A DNA stretch of 15,292 bases from JADJNW01 sp964523725 (GTDB lineage Bacteria > Bacteroidota > Bacteroidia > Chitinophagales > Saprospiraceae): the NCBI GenBank assembly GCA_964523725.1, contig CAZGAU010000130.1:1-15292 (forward strand). Direction: 5' to 3'. The position numbers were made by a program, and so were the translations under genes. The notes under the pieces were generated by a model. It had not been told where the DNA came from, did no database searches, and worked only from the letters and a program-made list of their open reading frames with translations. This document shows, piece by piece, positions 1 to 7,061 of the stretch (positions are counted from its first letter, which is position 1; each line of letters opens with the position of its first letter).

Positions 1-2306
1 CTGATCGTCGTGTAACCCTCGGTGGTGTTAAGCGCCTGGATGGCATCGAGGAGGGTGTCTTTAGCGTAGCGGATTTTCTGGCTGTCGCGAGGAAGTTTGA
101 TCAAAAAGTCGAGCAGGAAGTAGCCGCGCACGCGCCCCACGTAAGGCACCGCCGGGCCGATCACCCATTCGCCGAGTTGGGTTTTGAGGGTTTTGCCGAA
201 GATTTTGCCGCCGTCGTTGAGGGTTTCGGGCTTCTTGTGCTTGAGCGTAATGCGGATGAGCCGCGTAAATGGCGGATAGTGAAACTGATGCCGTTCCTGG
301 ATTTCCCGCTGGAAAAAGCTGAAATAATCATTGCGCAATACTTCGCCGAGCACGGGGCTGGCGGTGTTCATGGCTTGAATGATGACCTTGCCGCGCTTAT
401 GCTTGCGTCCGGCGCGTCCGCTCACTTGCAGCATAAGTTGAAAACCGCGTTCGCCCGCCCGGAAGTCCGGGAATTGCAAGAGCTGATCGGCGCTGAGTAC
501 GCCTACGATGCCCACATTTTCAAAATCCAGACCCTTGGTGACCATTTGCGTGCCCACCAGCACGTCGATGCGACCTTCCTCGAAGTCGTTGATAATCTGG
601 GCGTGTGCGTTTTTGGTGCGTACCGTATCGAGGTCCATCCGTGCGATGCGGGCGTCGGGCAGGTAGATTTTGAGTTCGTCTTCGATCTTTTCGGTACCGA
701 AACCAATGAGGGTCAGTTGTTTATTGCCACAGGCCGGACAAGCCGTGGGTAATTGTGTTTGATAACCGCAGTAATGACATTTGAGCGCATTGAAATGCTT
801 GTGATAGGTGAGGCTCACGTCGCAGTGGATGCATTCAGAATGCCAGTCGCAGGTGGTGCAGCGATACGTAGGTGCGAAGCCCCGCCGGTTTTGAAAAAGA
901 ATAGCTTGCTCGCCGCGTTCGAGCGCTGCTTTGAGTTCGTCGATAAGTTTAGTCGTAAAATGAGCCTGAAGCTTGCGTTCCTTGAGTTCCTGCTTCACAT
1001 CGGTGATGACGGTTTCGGGGAGTTCAAGGCCACCGAAGCGTTCGGGCATTTCCACCAACCCATATTTACCGGCTTTGGCGTTGTAATACGATTCGATTGA
1101 GGGCGTCGCTGTGCCCAGGATTACTTTTGCCCCGAAGGTATTCGCCATATAAATTGCAGCATCGCGACCGTTGTAGCGCGGATTGGGATCGTTTTGTTTA
1201 TAGGAAGGATCGTGCTCCTCGTCCACAATAACCAGTTTCAAATTGGAAAAAGGCATAAACAGCGCCGAGCGTGCGCCCAGCACAATGGGTTTGCCTTCCA
1301 CGACCTGCTTCCAGAGCTCAACGCGTTCATTATTGCTTTGGCGCGAATGATAGACCGCGATTTTATCGCCGAATATTTTTTGCAAACGATTGATAATCTG
1401 CGTGGTAAGCGCAATTTCCGGGAGGAGGTACAGTACCTGCTCGCCCCGGTCAACGGCTTCCTGCATGAGTTCTACGTACACCCGGGTTTTGCCGCTGCCG
1501 GTCACGCCGTGGAGCAGCACCACGTTTTGCGTTTCAAAATGCGCCCGGAGTTTGGCAATCGTTTCCTCCTGCTGCGGTGAAAGGACGTCTGAATCAATCG
1601 TATCTTCCTCGTATCCGCCGAGGCGACTGACTTCGCGNNNNNNNNNNNNNNNNNNNNNNNNNNNNNNNNNNNNNNNNNNNNNNNNNNNNNNNNNNNNNNN
1701 NNNNNNNNNNNNNNNNNNNNNNNNNNNNNNNNNNNNNGTTTTTAAATCCTCTTGCAGGTAAATGATTTTCTTTTCCAACAAGCTCTTGATGAGCGGATAC
1801 ACCGTTTTTTGTTCCAGGATTTTACGCAAATCCTCGATGCTCAATTCCTCCTGCGCGGTCAAAGCTTGCACGATAATGTGCTCTTTATCAGATAATTCGG
1901 TAACATCGCCGTCGAACACCGGGCTTAATGCGATCAGTGTTTCACTTGCTAGCTTGAGATTGGAAGGCAGTGCGGCGTTCATCACCTCGCCGAGGGTGCA
2001 GCAGTAATAATCGGCGAGCCATTGCCAGAGCTTGAGTTGCATGGGATTAATGAGCGGCTGCTCGTCCACCACGGCGCTGATGGGCTTGAGTTTTTGGTCC
2101 TGCGGCGGATTGTGGTGTACGTCAATCACTAATGCGGTGTAAAGCCGGCTTTGCCCAAATTGCACTTCCACGCGCACGCCAAATTTTATTGCGTTGATCC
2201 ATTCTTCCGGCACGTAGTAGGTATAAGGCTTGGGCACCGCCATCGGCAGGATAACGTTGACGTAGGTATTGGTTGTCGGGACGAAATGCTCTTTGGCTCG
2301 GCTCAA
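1..2306 (-). CDS. priA: Primosomal protein N' (PriA), replication-restart helicase; C-terminus cut by window edge, internal N gap
   Basis: PriA is the 3'-to-5' superfamily 2 DNA helicase that binds stalled forks and loads the primosome. Reading the minus strand I see, in order: the N-terminal DNA-binding fold (YVNVILP...PYTYYVP), Walker A GVTGSGKT near 1500-1480, the DEEH box near 1220, helicase motif ILFQNRRGFAP, all four CxxC zinc pairs (CTTC, CIHC, CHYC, CPAC, about 860-730), GTQMVTKGLDF and QVSGRAGR. The last 15-20 residues lie beyond position 1. A 100-N gap interrupts the region between the N-terminal part and Walker A; both flanks are in the same frame. The family usually has more residues there than 33, so the true gap may be longer. 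No ATG lies in frame at the right place: TTG at 2306 gives a sensible N-terminus, GTG at 2369 is an alternative, and the internal ATG would remove the first conserved strand. Divergent from the MFS gene. Confidence 0.96.
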   Translation of the reverse strand, partial: MSRAKEHFVPTTNTYVNVILPMAVPKPYTYYVPEEWINAIKFGVRVEVQFGQSRLYTALVIDVHHNPPQDQKLKPISAVVDEQPLINPMQLKLWQWLADYYCCTLGEVMNAALPSNLKLASETLIALSPVFDGDVTELSDKEHIIVQALTAQEELSIEDLRKILEQKTVYPLIKSLLEKKIIYLQEDLKXXXXXXXXXXXXXXXXXXXXXXXXXXXXXXXXXXREVSRLGGYEEDTIDSDVLSPQQEETIAKLRAHFETQNVVLLHGVTGSGKTRVYVELMQEAVDRGEQVLYLLPEIALTTQIINRLQKIFGDKIAVYHSRQSNNERVELWKQVVEGKPIVLGARSALFMPFSNLKLVIVDEEHDPSYKQNDPNPRYNGRDAAIYMANTFGAKVILGTATPSIESYYNAKAGKYGLVEMPERFGGLELPETVITDVKQELKERKLQAHFTTKLIDELKAALERGEQAILFQNRRGFAPTYRCTTCDWHSECIHCDVSLTYHKHFNALKCHYCGYQTQLPTACPACGNKQLTLIGFGTEKIEDELKIYLPDARIARMDLDTVRTKNAHAQIINDFEEGRIDVLVGTQMVTKGLDFENVGIVGVLSADQLLQFPDFRAGERGFQLMLQVSGRAGRKHKRGKVIIQAMNTASPVLGEVLRNDYFSFFQREIQERHQFHYPPFTRLIRITLKHKKPETLNDGGKIFGKTLKTQLGEWVIGPAVPYVGRVRGYFLLDFLIKLPRDSQKIRYAKDTLLDAIQALNTTEGYTTI
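1638..1737. other. Assembly gap (100 N) inside priA
   Basis: Exactly 100 undetermined bases. A round number of this size is the usual placeholder for a scaffold join of unknown length, so distances across it should not be trusted. The priA reading frame is the same on both sides, which may be chance. Confidence 0.97.
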
Positions 2307-2314
2307 TGTATAAA

Positions 2315-2346
2315 TGGTTGATAGGGTGATGGGGTGATAGGGTGAT
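2315..2346 (-). repeat. Four tandem 8-bp repeats in the priA leader
   Basis: On the plus strand the units are TGGTTGAT, AGGGTGAT, GGGGTGAT and AGGGTGAT, end to end. Read in the priA direction this is ATCACCC(T/C) repeated and closing with ATCAACCA, ending 8 nt before the proposed TTG start at 2306. The last three units differ at one base only. Confidence 0.85.
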
Positions 2347-2372
2347 TTTGATGCATTTAAACTTATCACCCC
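2331..2372. repeat. 9-bp perfect inverted repeat in the priA/MFS divergent region
   Basis: GGGGTGATA at 2331-2339 is mirrored by TATCACCCC at 2364-2372 with 24 bases between. The left arm is part of the tandem 8-mers. It could form a stem in either transcript or reflect an inverted copy of the same repeat word; no T-run follows, so it does not look like a terminator. Confidence 0.6.
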
Positions 2373-2467
2373 ATAACCAATTAATAAGGGCAAAATACGG
2401 GAGTTTTCCGAGTTTTTCCAACAAAAAGTTTCCAATTTTTCAATCAAATTGTTCTTTCAGCTCATAA

Positions 2468-2499
2468 TTTCAACCCATCAACCTTTCACCTCATCAACT
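2468..2499 (+). repeat. Four degenerate 8-bp repeats in the MFS gene leader
   Basis: TTTCAACC, CATCAACC, TTTCACCT and CATCAACT lie end to end, ending 36 nt before the ATG at 2536. The shared core (A/T)TCA(A/C)C is the same word as in the priA leader, again on the coding strand of the gene that follows. Confidence 0.6.
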
Positions 2500-2535
2500 A
2501 AAAAAACTATCTTTCCCGGAAATTGAACACTCAAG

Positions 2536-3849
2536 ATGAATAAAACGCTAGGTTTTCAAATCAACGACAAACGCGTGGTACGTGGCTGGGCTTTTTTCGA
2601 CTGGGCGAATTCTGCCTTTGCACTGGTAATCACCGCAGCGATTTTTCCGGTTTATTTCGTGGCAGTTACAGCGGATCGGGTCAATGTTTTCGGCATCGAG
2701 ATGAATAATAGCTCACTCTACGCTTTTGCGATTTCGCTGGCCTACGTGCTGGTAGCGGCGGCTTCGCCTTTGTTGTCGGGCATTGCGGATTATAGCGGAC
2801 GAAAAATGTTTTTCCTGAAAATCTTCACCACCATCGGAGCACTGGCCTGTATAGGTTTGTTCTTTTTCAAAGGTACGGAACAACTTGCCATTGGTACGGT
2901 CTCATTTATTGTAGCCATGATGGGCTTTGCCGGGGGGCTGGTATTTTACAATTCTTACCTGCCGGAAATTGTGACCGAAGACCGCTACGATCGCGTGAGC
3001 GCACAAGGGTTTGCGTATGGTTTTATTGGAAGCGTTATTTTGATGATCATTAACTTGCTCGTCATTCAAAACTACGAAGCTCTTGGCTTGCCTGATCAGG
3101 GTTTCGCCACGCGGCTGGCCTTTGTGATGGTGGGCATCTGGTGGCTGGGCTTTGCGCAAATTCCCTTCCGGAGATTGCCGCAAGATCAAAAGCAGGTTAT
3201 GCCGCCGCAGGTGTTGCGAAAGGGTTTTCAGGAATTAAAAAAAGTCTGGAACGCATTGAAGCACCAACGAAGCATCGGACTGTTCCTGATCGCGTTTTTT
3301 TGTGCAAGTGCCGGCGTACAAACGACGCTCTATCTGGCAGCGACTTTTGCCGAGAAAGAATTAAAATTTGAATCCAGCGAACTAATCCTTATTATATTGA
3401 TATTACAAATCGTAGCCATTGGCGGGGCTTATTTCTTCGCCAAGGTTTCCGACTGGCGTGGCAATAAATTTACACTTTCCATTATTTTTATTATATGGAT
3501 GCTTACATGTACCTTTGCTTATTTTATAAATGCCAAGCCTCAATTTTACATCACGGCCATTTCCGTGGGTGTGCTCATGGGCGGTACACAGTCGCTCTCG
3601 CGCTCAACGTATTCAAAATTATTACCGGCGAATACGCCCGATACCACATCGTACTTCAGCTTTTATGATGTGCTGGAAAAAGTAGCCACGGTACTTGGAA
3701 CATTTAGTTTCGGTATCATAGAATATATTACAGGAAGCATGCGTGCAAGTGTACTGGCTTTGAGTGGATTTTTTATATTAGCGCTTATTATATTACAAAC
3801 AGTGAAAATGCATATTCGCTATAAAGCCGGCGGTACGATTATTGAATAA
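2536..3849 (+). CDS. MFS transporter, UMF1/Atg22-like family
   Basis: A 437-residue polytopic inner-membrane protein with about 11-12 hydrophobic helices. The opening VVRGWAFFDWANSAFALVI is the signature of the UMF1 branch of the major facilitator superfamily (Pfam ATG22-like), as is the later MGGTQSLSRSTYSKLLP segment between the late helices. In bacteria the substrate is generally unknown; the yeast relative Atg22 exports amino acids from the vacuole. The charged loop around residues 215-240 (RRLPQDQKQ...) is the central cytoplasmic loop between the two six-helix halves. Length and both ends fit the family. The ATG at 2536 directly precedes the conserved N-terminus; no Shine-Dalgarno sequence precedes it. 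The 229-bp divergent region shared with priA carries ACC-rich tandem repeats. The HAD gene follows after 88 bp, possibly co-transcribed. Family call is firm, substrate is not. Confidence 0.93.
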   Translation: MNKTLGFQINDKRVVRGWAFFDWANSAFALVITAAIFPVYFVAVTADRVNVFGIEMNNSSLYAFAISLAYVLVAAASPLLSGIADYSGRKMFFLKIFTTIGALACIGLFFFKGTEQLAIGTVSFIVAMMGFAGGLVFYNSYLPEIVTEDRYDRVSAQGFAYGFIGSVILMIINLLVIQNYEALGLPDQGFATRLAFVMVGIWWLGFAQIPFRRLPQDQKQVMPPQVLRKGFQELKKVWNALKHQRSIGLFLIAFFCASAGVQTTLYLAATFAEKELKFESSELILIILILQIVAIGGAYFFAKVSDWRGNKFTLSIIFIIWMLTCTFAYFINAKPQFYITAISVGVLMGGTQSLSRSTYSKLLPANTPDTTSYFSFYDVLEKVATVLGTFSFGIIEYITGSMRASVLALSGFFILALIILQTVKMHIRYKAGGTIIE

Positions 3850-3870
3850 TAATGTGTTATAGTTCTGTTA

Positions 3871-3930
3871 CACCGACACACCGTAAACCGCAAACCGATA
3901 AACCGTAAACCGTAAACCGATAAACCATTA
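3871..3930 (+). repeat. AAACCG tandem repeats in the leader of the HAD gene
   Basis: About eight units of 7-8 bp follow one another: CACACCG, TAAACCG, CAAACCG, ATAAACCG, TAAACCG, TAAACCG, ATAAACC. They sit between the MFS stop and the HAD start and end 7 nt before the ATG at 3938, followed only by TATTCAACC-like sequence. The units alternate between 7 and 8 bp, so they do not keep frame or helical phase. Confidence 0.9.
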
Positions 3931-3937
3931 TTCAACC

Positions 3938-4546
3938 ATGAAACTTGATACGATCATCTTCGACCTGGGCGGCGTATTGATTGACTGGAACCCAGAGTAC
4001 GTTTTCCGCAACATTTTTGAGGACAAAAGAGAAATGCAATATTTCTTTGATTATATCTGCACGCATGACTGGAATATCCAGCAGGATGCAGGGCGGTCAC
4101 TCGCGATAGCTACCGAAGAAAAAGTAGCGGAATTCCCTGATTATGAGCATCAAATCCGCGCATTCTACGGGCGCTGGCAGGAAATGCTGGGCGGCGCCAT
4201 TGAGGAAACCGTCGAGATTCTGGACACCTTGCGCAAGCAGGATTCCCATCGTTTACTGGCTTTAACCAACTGGTCGCACGAGACTTTTCCTGTAGCACTG
4301 GAGTTATACGATTTTTTAAACTGGTTTGAAGGCATTGTCGTGTCCGGTCAGGAGAAATTAATTAAGCCCGATTTGCGCATTTATAAGTTATTAATTAACC
4401 GTTATGAAGTGGAGCCTTCCCGGGCATTATTTATTGATGATAATAAACATAATGTAATCGGCGCAAGAGAAGCAGGCTTGCACGCGGTGCGCTTCGAGTC
4501 GCCGGGGCAGCTGCGCGGATTTTTGCAGGAGCAGGGCATTTTATAA
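3938..4546 (+). CDS. HAD-superfamily hydrolase (subfamily IA, YihX-like phosphatase)
   Basis: A 202-residue cytoplasmic protein of normal length for this family. Motif I is FDLGGVLID with nucleophile Asp9; the usual second Asp is Gly11, as in the DLGNV form of E. coli YihX (alpha-D-glucose-1-phosphate phosphatase), and Asp16 follows. Motif II is LALTNWS (Thr110), motif III Lys143 in LIKPDLRIY, and motif IV the Asp167-Asp168 pair in LFIDDNKHNV, which binds magnesium. Residues 18-95 form the helical cap. The reaction is expected to be hydrolysis of a small phosphate ester or a related substrate; haloacid-dehalogenase-like chemistry cannot be excluded, and the substrate cannot be read from sequence. 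It follows the MFS gene by 88 bp and is followed after 71 bp by an AraC regulator. Confidence 0.93.
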   Translation: MKLDTIIFDLGGVLIDWNPEYVFRNIFEDKREMQYFFDYICTHDWNIQQDAGRSLAIATEEKVAEFPDYEHQIRAFYGRWQEMLGGAIEETVEILDTLRKQDSHRLLALTNWSHETFPVALELYDFLNWFEGIVVSGQEKLIKPDLRIYKLLINRYEVEPSRALFIDDNKHNVIGAREAGLHAVRFESPGQLRGFLQEQGIL

Positions 4547-4617
4547 GGCTTTTAGCCGGTATTTCTTGCGAACATCCCCGGATTTTTATTATATTGCTAT
4601 GTAAAGTCGGTAGCGCC

Positions 4618-5415
4618 ATGAGAATACAATATTACATACCTGCCAAACTCCGGGGGCTGGTGCAAATGATCTGGGAACAGCAATCCGAAACACCCACACG
4701 CTGGCAAATTCTGCCCAGTGGCAAAGTAGAACTAATCTTTAATATTGGCCCAAAAATGGAAGATATTGATGGCAAACGGATTGGCGGCGACTTTAACCCT
4801 ACCGAAAGGTTTTGTTTCCTGTCGGGCTTGCACACCAAGCCGCTCTACATGTCTTTCTCGCGTTTTCATGTAATGGGCATACAAATGCAACCCATAGCCG
4901 TAAAAGCTTTTTTCGGAATTCCATGCATAGAGGTGCGGGACTGGGCAATCTGGGGCGAATACATTCTAAATGAAATTAATAAAATAGAGGATCAGCTGCG
5001 TGGCAAGGGCAGTTTCATGCAAAAAGCCAAGTGTCTTGAAAAGTTTTTATTTAGTAAAGTAAATGAAAACAGTGAACTTTATACCGCATTTAAGTTAAAT
5101 GATATTGTAAATAAATTTTCAGGCTCAACAGAAGTAATAAAAATCGGAGATTTGACCGGCTACTCGCGTACGCACACGCATCGCCTTTTTACAGAATGGC
5201 TGGGCTTGTCCGCTACACATTGCCTGCGATTGCAGCAGTTTTTGCGCGCCCTGGAGCAAATTCATTATACACCCGAAAAGCTTACCGATATTGCGTTTCA
5301 AAATGGCTATTACGATCAGGCGCATTTTATCCGTCACTTCCGGGAATTTGCAAACATGACGCCCGGAGCCTACAAGCGCCAAAAGACCGACCTGATTGGG
5401 CAACTTTCTGCCTAA
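4618..5415 (+). CDS. AraC/XylS-family transcriptional regulator with DUF6597-like N-terminal domain
   Basis: A 265-residue DNA-binding regulator if it starts at 4618; an in-frame ATG at 4594 would add eight residues. I prefer 4618 because MRIQYYIPAK matches the usual beginning of this family. Residues 1-130 are a cupin-like sensing domain (PSGKVELIFNIG, FLSGLHTKPLYM) of the DUF6597 type. Residues about 155-255 hold two helix-turn-helix units: the first around IKIGDLTGYSRTHTHRLF, the second LTDIAFQNGYYDQAHFIRHF ending in the classic NMTPGAYKR. The ligand is unknown. The membrane-protein gene 63 bp downstream on the same strand is a plausible target or partner. The middle of the gene (4970-5130) is noticeably AT-richer than the HAD gene before it. 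Confidence 0.93.
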   Translation: MRIQYYIPAKLRGLVQMIWEQQSETPTRWQILPSGKVELIFNIGPKMEDIDGKRIGGDFNPTERFCFLSGLHTKPLYMSFSRFHVMGIQMQPIAVKAFFGIPCIEVRDWAIWGEYILNEINKIEDQLRGKGSFMQKAKCLEKFLFSKVNENSELYTAFKLNDIVNKFSGSTEVIKIGDLTGYSRTHTHRLFTEWLGLSATHCLRLQQFLRALEQIHYTPEKLTDIAFQNGYYDQAHFIRHFREFANMTPGAYKRQKTDLIGQLSA

Positions 5416-5478
5416 TGGAACATCCGTACAATTTTTAAATAAAAGTACTCCTTAGTTTTATCACAAAAATATTATGAT

Positions 5479-6180
5479 ATGTTCACAGAACAACCAGTAA
5501 ACCCGAGCCTTCTGCGCCTGGGCGGCATAGCCGGTATAGTGGCTGTTATTTTCCTGCCTGGGGTTGCCTTGCAAATGAGTGCCGGTTGGTTTCCGGAACT
5601 AAACCTGGAAGCTGACACGATGAACGATTGGCTCAGCGCTGTTTCTACGCATAGCACCATGGCACTGCTCGGGGTCAGTTTTTCCATTATTGCGATTCTT
5701 TCATTTCTGCCATTGGGTTTAATCCTTCACCGATTGCTCCCCAAAGACAGTTGGCACAATACGGCTGGTTTTGCCAGTTATTTATTGGGCACAGGGCTGG
5801 CGCTGTCCGCCTTTACTTTCGGCTTTGGCTTTACCTGGGCGATGATCGATTCTTATAACGCCGCCGCCGATAAAGCGAGCGAAAGCCTTGTCAATGTTGC
5901 TACCTTGGGCATGCGCGGTTTTCTTGTCGCCGATGATCTGGCAACCAGTCTGATGGGGCTTGGGCAATTGTTATTCTCATTGGCAGCACTGCGGTCGAAC
6001 GCCTTGCCCAAGTGGCTGTGCTGGTGGGGCGTGGTCGGTGGACTGCTGGTTTTACTGGTGCTACTACGATATACGCTTCCGGTTTTTAACTTTGCCCAAA
6101 TCGGCTATCCTGTTATTACGCTGTGGTTTGCCTTGACCGGCATTAACCTGTTGCTGAAAGCCAGACAACAAAAGGTTTAG
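5479..6180 (+). CDS. Polytopic membrane protein, DUF4386-like
   Basis: A 233-residue protein with about six to seven hydrophobic segments: roughly residues 13-33, 60-85, 95-120, 150-172, 178-200 and 205-228. The pattern of an N-terminal LLRLGGIAGI helix, a loop with polar residues (FPELNLEADTMNDWLSAV), then several helices and an ALPKWLCWWG turn resembles the DUF4386 family, whose function is unknown. It lies 63 bp behind an AraC regulator, an arrangement that suggests regulation by, or sensing together with, that protein. The ATG at 5479 is preceded by an ATG in another frame (5474), which may slightly affect initiation. The family call is tentative; membrane location is secure. Confidence 0.85.
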   Translation: MFTEQPVNPSLLRLGGIAGIVAVIFLPGVALQMSAGWFPELNLEADTMNDWLSAVSTHSTMALLGVSFSIIAILSFLPLGLILHRLLPKDSWHNTAGFASYLLGTGLALSAFTFGFGFTWAMIDSYNAAADKASESLVNVATLGMRGFLVADDLATSLMGLGQLLFSLAALRSNALPKWLCWWGVVGGLLVLLVLLRYTLPVFNFAQIGYPVITLWFALTGINLLLKARQQKV

Positions 6181-6241
6181 TCCGAATTATCATAAACACC
6201 ACTGTTTTATCAATCCCAAACCATCCATAAAGGTTATAAGT

Positions 6242-6263
6242 CCGCAGACGATTCAGTTTGTGG
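6242..6263 (+). terminator. Possible intrinsic terminator after the DUF4386-like gene
   Basis: CCGCAGAC and GTTTGTGG can pair as an 8-bp stem (two G-U pairs) around a six-base loop, 62 nt after the stop at 6180. A T-rich stretch follows (CTTTTGTTTCCTTTG), but not an uninterrupted U-run, so this is weak. The remaining intergenic sequence to 6353 shows nothing else I can name. Confidence 0.3.
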
Positions 6264-6353
6264 CTTAGAGCCTTTTGTTTCCTTTGTAAATCACCCCTGA
6301 TAAATCTAAAATTTATTAGTTTAGCGATCTATAAAGGAGCCATTATTTGGCAA

Positions 6354-6385
6354 TTTGTGTAGCACGGTGCAAAACATGATATTTG
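6354..6385 (+). promoter_or_regulatory. Putative Bacteroidota promoter for the membrane protein gene at 6424
   Basis: TTTG at 6354-6357 (-33 box) and GATATTTG at 6378-6385 (7 of 8 to TAnnTTTG, the -7 box) are separated by 20 bp, within the usual range. Transcription would start near 6390, leaving a leader of about 33 nt. The presence of this promoter argues that 6424 is transcribed apart from the upstream genes. Confidence 0.45.
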
Positions 6386-6423
6386 TAAGCGTCAAGTAAA
6401 TATTCTTAAAACAATCATAACTC

Positions 6424-7020
6424 ATGGAAGAACCACAATCTAAGCGCTTTGCCCTGGCTGGCACCATTCAGGATTACCTGTCAATCGGCTATCTTTATTT
6501 ACTGATTTTGGGCATCGTGAGTGATTCTATTTACTACGGTATCCTGGGTATTAATATCCTGAGCTATTCCACCGTGCTGGACGTACTGCTGAGCCCGATC
6601 GTGCGCCTCACCAGCAATCTGGCTTTTCCAATCGTAATTATCATTATTCCTGCCATTAGTTACGCACTGTTAAAAATCGTGCAAAAACTAAATGAAAAGA
6701 AGACAACTCAACTCTCCATGCCAGGTTTTATGAGTTCCAATAAAAATCTGACCCTTGGGTGGATCGGCTTTTCTGCGTGGCTGGTGTTTTCGGCGTATAT
6801 GGGGTATGGACTGGGCGGCGGCTTCAAAATAAAAGGCATGCTTAAAAATGGCGACCTTACCATCGATCACCGCATTCATTTCCACGACCAGGAACCGCAG
6901 GAAGTAAAGGTAATTGGCAATAACAGCGATTATATTTTTTACATCCTCAAAGACAGCAAGGTGGTGAGTATTTCGCCGATCCAGGAGAATATTCGGCGGA
7001 TCGAAAAATTTGAGCCATAG
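6424..7020 (+). CDS. Hypothetical membrane protein with three or four helices
   Basis: A 198-residue protein I cannot assign to a family. Hydrophobic segments are visible at about residues 17-40 (IGYLYLLILGIVS), 44-60 (weaker), 62-82 (LAFPIVIIIIPAISYALL) and 108-127 (GWIGFSAWLVFSAYMGYGL). A lysine-rich loop (KLNEKKTT) follows the second strong helix. The last 65 residues are soluble and beta-rich (DLTIDHRIHFHDQEPQEVKVIGNNSDYIFYILKDSKVVSISP), a layout expected for a small domain outside or beneath the membrane that binds or senses something. It appears to have its own promoter and is the last plus-strand gene before a repeat-rich convergent region. The coding call is supported by the clean frame and natural composition. 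Confidence 0.8.
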   Translation: MEEPQSKRFALAGTIQDYLSIGYLYLLILGIVSDSIYYGILGINILSYSTVLDVLLSPIVRLTSNLAFPIVIIIIPAISYALLKIVQKLNEKKTTQLSMPGFMSSNKNLTLGWIGFSAWLVFSAYMGYGLGGGFKIKGMLKNGDLTIDHRIHFHDQEPQEVKVIGNNSDYIFYILKDSKVVSISPIQENIRRIEKFEP

Positions 7021-7061
7021 CAGTGTTTTTTGCTCTACCTTCCTGTTATCCATTCAAGCCC

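Noticed and set aside
177..752. Open frame of 191 codons on the plus strand
   Set aside because: It is antisense to priA, whose helicase and zinc motifs are clear on the minus strand; the plus-strand product has no recognisable features.
2122..2424. Minus-strand frame of 100 codons at the priA start
   Set aside because: It is one frame off from the PriA N-terminus and has no protein-like features of its own; the conserved YVNVILP strand lies in the other frame.
4547..4617. Terminator after the HAD gene (GGCT-ttt-AGCC at 4547-4557)
   Set aside because: Only a 4-bp stem and no T-run follows.
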